A stretch of 64,000 nt of DNA from Balneolaceae bacterium UBA7797 (GTDB lineage: Bacteria > Bacteroidota > Rhodothermia > Balneolales > Balneolaceae): positions 124,001 to 188,000 of the forward strand of contig DLCN01000016.1 of NCBI GenBank assembly GCA_002480645.1, written 5' to 3'. The number at the start of each line of letters is the position of its first letter. Position 1 is the stretch's first letter. The notes under the pieces were generated by a model, which saw only the letters and a list, made by a program, of their open reading frames with translations, was not told the origin of the DNA and ran no database searches. Shown here piece by piece: positions 61,646 through 64,000 of this stretch. A program made the position numbers and the translations under genes.

Positions 61646-63399
61646 TAATTACCCGTTAATTCCTCTAACGATTGTAAATCTTTAGGTGTGTAAACAGAAG
61701 TATTTTCAACGATCTTATTAACCTGATAACTGAAATTAAATACTTCAACACCACGAATCTCATCGCTACTCACATTCAATAGAGTAGCATCTGCAAAAAT
61801 ATCAGCAAAAATATGAACTCTGCTCTGATATCGGGCGATCCCCTGAATCTCCAGGGTATTTGGTTCTTCTCCCTGACTAACAGATGTGATCCAAAGATCA
61901 TTTACCTCATCAACTCCGGAATTTATCAGATCAAGATTTGTTGACCATGTAATAGAATTTTCAGTTAAGGTGTTCATCAAGACAAGTTTATCTTGTATGA
62001 GCGATAATTCGTTGCTTATCCTATTGAAATTATTAACTATCGGTTGATAGGTTTGAATCTGTGTATTCAGAATTGATATCTCATTCTCTAACCGATTAAT
62101 ATCTCTGAAAGATCTTTGCCAGAATTCGTTCGTAATCGGGAAAGAGATCATGATCAGAATCAATAGTAAAATACCATGCCATTGCAGCTTAAAGATCTTT
62201 TGGCGGTCAACCACATATTTTGGAACAAAAGAGATCTCTGGTAAGGCTTTCTTATTATATCCAGTTGCCGACCAGGCCGTTCCAATTGCGGTTGTAAACG
62301 GAGCTAACGAATCCTGCGTGTATTCGCCAACATCAAGGAAATCTTCTTCAAATTCGAATTCCGACACTTCAACATCCGGGAATCGTTCCTGAAAGAACGT
62401 TACCGACTCGTTACCTAATAAATTATTACAGATGATAAGTCGATCCAGGTTGGGAACTTCGCCCGTATCTAGCTGAAAGAGAACTTTACTGAATACGGTA
62501 CTAAGAATTTTCTTGGATCGTGTTCCTTCAGTAATTACAGGTGATACCAGCCATAAATTTGAGTCCTTCAGGAAAAATATGCGTGTCTGCTGCTCAGAAA
62601 ATTGAACAACACAAGTTATTCCCCCATCCTCAATTTCATAATTAGCCTTTATCAGCCCCAAAAGAACCGTTTCATCGGGTAAGATCTCTTCAATTACAAT
62701 CTTACCCCTGTACATCGACATAGTACGATTCACTAATTGTAATAATTGGGAATCTTCATCTATAGATGAAAGCAGTAAAGCACCGTCCGGTCTTACTCCA
62801 TAGGAATAATAATCCTCTTCTTTTGGTGAACCGTATAAAGACTCAAGGCGATCATCAATAACTACCTTAAGATCTTTTTTCTTCATTTCACTGAAGTCAG
62901 CATCTTTTAAGATCTGATAAACAGCCACACCGGAAGGTATGTTGAGACCTATATTTACTTTCTTTGGGTTATGTGCGGAAAGTATGTTGTAGAGCAACAG
63001 CTCATTTGAAACAGGTTCTTCTGCTTCATCAACCATATCAACATCAATGAGGTCATCTCTTTGCTCTAACTCATCAATTTCCAGATCCAGATCATCGGTA
63101 AGATCATCACCCAGATCTCCGAGAATCTCATCTTCAATACTGATTTCATCAATTACAGATTCGGGACTATCAAGTGCGGCATCCAAATCTATGTCAAATA
63201 CACCTTCGTCAGCAAGGTCATTATCCAGATCATCAAAAACATTATCATCAGAACTGGTTGTAACGCGTTCTAATCTACTTATTAAGCTAAACCGATCAAG
63301 TTTAACCAGCTCCATTTGGTTTTTGGCTATGCGAACAGTAGCTACCTTCAGGTAGAGACCATCAAGAGAAATACCGATATATTCTTTGCCTTTAGCCAT
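61645..63399 (-). CDS. PilM-PilN-like fusion with a hyperacidic insert
   Basis: A 584-residue protein. The N-terminal part (1-50 and about 130-395) is PilM-like, with the actin-like start YIGISLDGLYLKVATV and later NIGLNIPSG and AIGTAWSATGY segments. Residues 401-584 form a PilN-like part: a short basic start, one membrane helix (about 408-424), a coiled coil (about 430-475) and a ferredoxin-like domain. An insert of about 80 residues (51-128) contains 36 Asp/Glu and one Arg, a strong negative patch. PilM normally binds the cytoplasmic tail of PilN, so a fusion is a stable version of that contact. It starts 7 bases after the PilT stop codon. Confidence 0.72.
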   Translation of the reverse strand: MAKGKEYIGISLDGLYLKVATVRIAKNQMELVKLDRFSLISRLERVTTSSDDNVFDDLDNDLADEGVFDIDLDAALDSPESVIDEISIEDEILGDLGDDLTDDLDLEIDELEQRDDLIDVDMVDEAEEPVSNELLLYNILSAHNPKKVNIGLNIPSGVAVYQILKDADFSEMKKKDLKVVIDDRLESLYGSPKEEDYYSYGVRPDGALLLSSIDEDSQLLQLVNRTMSMYRGKIVIEEILPDETVLLGLIKANYEIEDGGITCVVQFSEQQTRIFFLKDSNLWLVSPVITEGTRSKKILSTVFSKVLFQLDTGEVPNLDRLIICNNLLGNESVTFFQERFPDVEVSEFEFEEDFLDVGEYTQDSLAPFTTAIGTAWSATGYNKKALPEISFVPKYVVDRQKIFKLQWHGILLLILIMISFPITNEFWQRSFRDINRLENEISILNTQIQTYQPIVNNFNRISNELSLIQDKLVLMNTLTENSITWSTNLDLINSGVDEVNDLWITSVSQGEEPNTLEIQGIARYQSRVHIFADIFADATLLNVSSDEIRGVEVFNFSYQVNKIVENTSVYTPKDLQSLEELTGN

Positions 63400-63406
63400 T
63401 GCAGAT

Positions 63407-64000
63407 CTAGTAGTGTACCTCGCTTAATAATTGGAGCATTTTACTTTTATTATTGGCGTAATTTAATGCAGATTCTTTAGAAATCTTACCTTCATCATAT
63501 AATCTTTTAAGATCTTGTTCCATGGTATTCATACCACGCTCACGACCTTCCATGAGCATCTGATAAATTTCACCTATATTGTTGTTTCTTATAGCCGCTC
63601 TAACCGATGAGTTTGCTAACAATACTTCTTTGGCGAGGATTCTTTTTCCATCCAGACTTGGAACAAGTTTTTGACTTATAACACAGGTCAATACGTCTGC
63701 AAGACGGGCTCGAACGCGATTTTGTTCTTCCGGATTCATTTCACCCAAAATTCTTTCGATACTTTCCATTGCTGATGATGTATGTAACGTACCAAAAGTT
63801 TTGTGCCCTGAGTCGGTGATCTCGAGCGCGGTCATAATGGTTTCCGGATCCCTTAACTCACCAATTACAATAATATCGGGATCCTGTCGAAGTGCCTGAA
63901 TTGCGCCATCTTTAAATGAAGTAACATCACTTCCAACTTCACGATGCCTTACCACACAACGTATAGGTTCGTGGATCAATTCTACCGGAGATGCAATGAT
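63407..64000 (-). CDS. PilT-type retraction/twitching ATPase (C-terminal part; runs off right edge)
   Basis: Hexameric cytoplasmic ATPase of the PilT/GspE family. The visible 197 codons cover the Asp box region (ASPVELIHEP), the ALRQDPDIIVIGELRDPETI Walker B region, the His box GHKTFGTLHTSSA and a C-terminal helical part ending in LQLLSEVHY. The frame is open to the window edge, so the N-terminal half with Walker A lies outside. PilT powers pilus retraction; the GDP/GELRDPET pattern and short tail favour PilT over PilB. It is the first visible gene of the pilus unit. Confidence 0.92.
   Translation of the reverse strand: MIASPVELIHEPIRCVVRHREVGSDVTSFKDGAIQALRQDPDIIVIGELRDPETIMTALEITDSGHKTFGTLHTSSAMESIERILGEMNPEEQNRVRARLADVLTCVISQKLVPSLDGKRILAKEVLLANSSVRAAIRNNNIGEIYQMLMEGRERGMNTMEQDLKRLYDEGKISKESALNYANNKSKMLQLLSEVHY

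Noticed and set aside
58896..64000. Type II secretion system instead of type IV pilus
   Set aside because: The ATPase is PilT-like with the GTLHTSSA His box, and the PilM-like actin fold belongs to pili. A T2SS role remains possible only if the distal genes show it.

Overview
The window looks like chromosomal core-genome sequence from a moderate-GC (roughly 40-45 % by eye) member of the Bacteroidota/Balneolota group; Balneola-like bacteria are my best guess. Pointers are a Bacteroidota-style MetRS with a KLSTS loop, DUF2480 behind the SUF genes, DUF5686 and SurA/MoxR clusters, TonB proteins with acidic linkers, TAnnTTTG-like -7 boxes, and frequent TTG/GTG starts. I see no insertion sequence, prophage, CRISPR array, rRNA or tRNA. 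Genes are densely packed and no gap between genes exceeds 300 bases.

Layout. 1-4998 (minus): end-truncated Na+-dependent NSS transporter, GH13 debranching enzyme, MetRS. 5134-14881 (plus): TetA-like MFS exporter, then a terminator, then a long codirectional run: greA, Nudix, Omp85-like barrel, ackA, a caspase-like lipoprotein, an EamA transporter, pta, manA and a small unknown. 15057-21528 (plus): SUF Fe-S assembly (sufB, sufC, sufD, sufS, nfu, sufA-like, DUF2480). 21603-29446 (plus): SDR, type 2 IPP isomerase, polyprenyl synthase, bamD, nadD, LD-carboxypeptidase, DUF5686 protein. 29438-30517 (minus): D-threonine-aldolase/D-serine-dehydratase-like PLP enzyme. 30584-34116 (plus): RimB/RimK/aspartoacylase-like triad, DUF952, lipid kinase. 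34208-35698 (plus): two tandem TonB proteins. 35728-38648 (minus): lone receiver domain, PrxQ-like peroxiredoxin, membrane protein, Der. 38719-50496 holds a UvrD helicase (minus), then thymidine kinase with a CNT nucleoside transporter, three SurA-family foldases, MoxR and a VWA membrane protein. 50542-52858 (minus): a two-gene envelope module and apt; tadA follows on plus.

The most interesting parts are at the right end. 53413-57952 (minus) is a four-gene operon: an OlsB/GlsB-like N-acyltransferase, a PlsC-like O-acyltransferase, a DinB-fold protein, and an 806-residue fusion of a degenerate alpha/beta-hydrolase-like domain, a DedA/VTT membrane domain and an ATP-grasp ligase. I infer an aminolipid pathway with possible headgroup ligation and lipid translocation. 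58896-64000 (minus) is a compact type IV pilus module in which PilM and PilN are one protein (with a hyperacidic insert), PilO and PilP appear to be one protein, the PilQ secretin carries a C-terminal SPOR domain, and a PilT-type ATPase runs off the window edge.

Limits: calls rest on motif recognition and gene context, without database searches. Promoters are pattern matches only.
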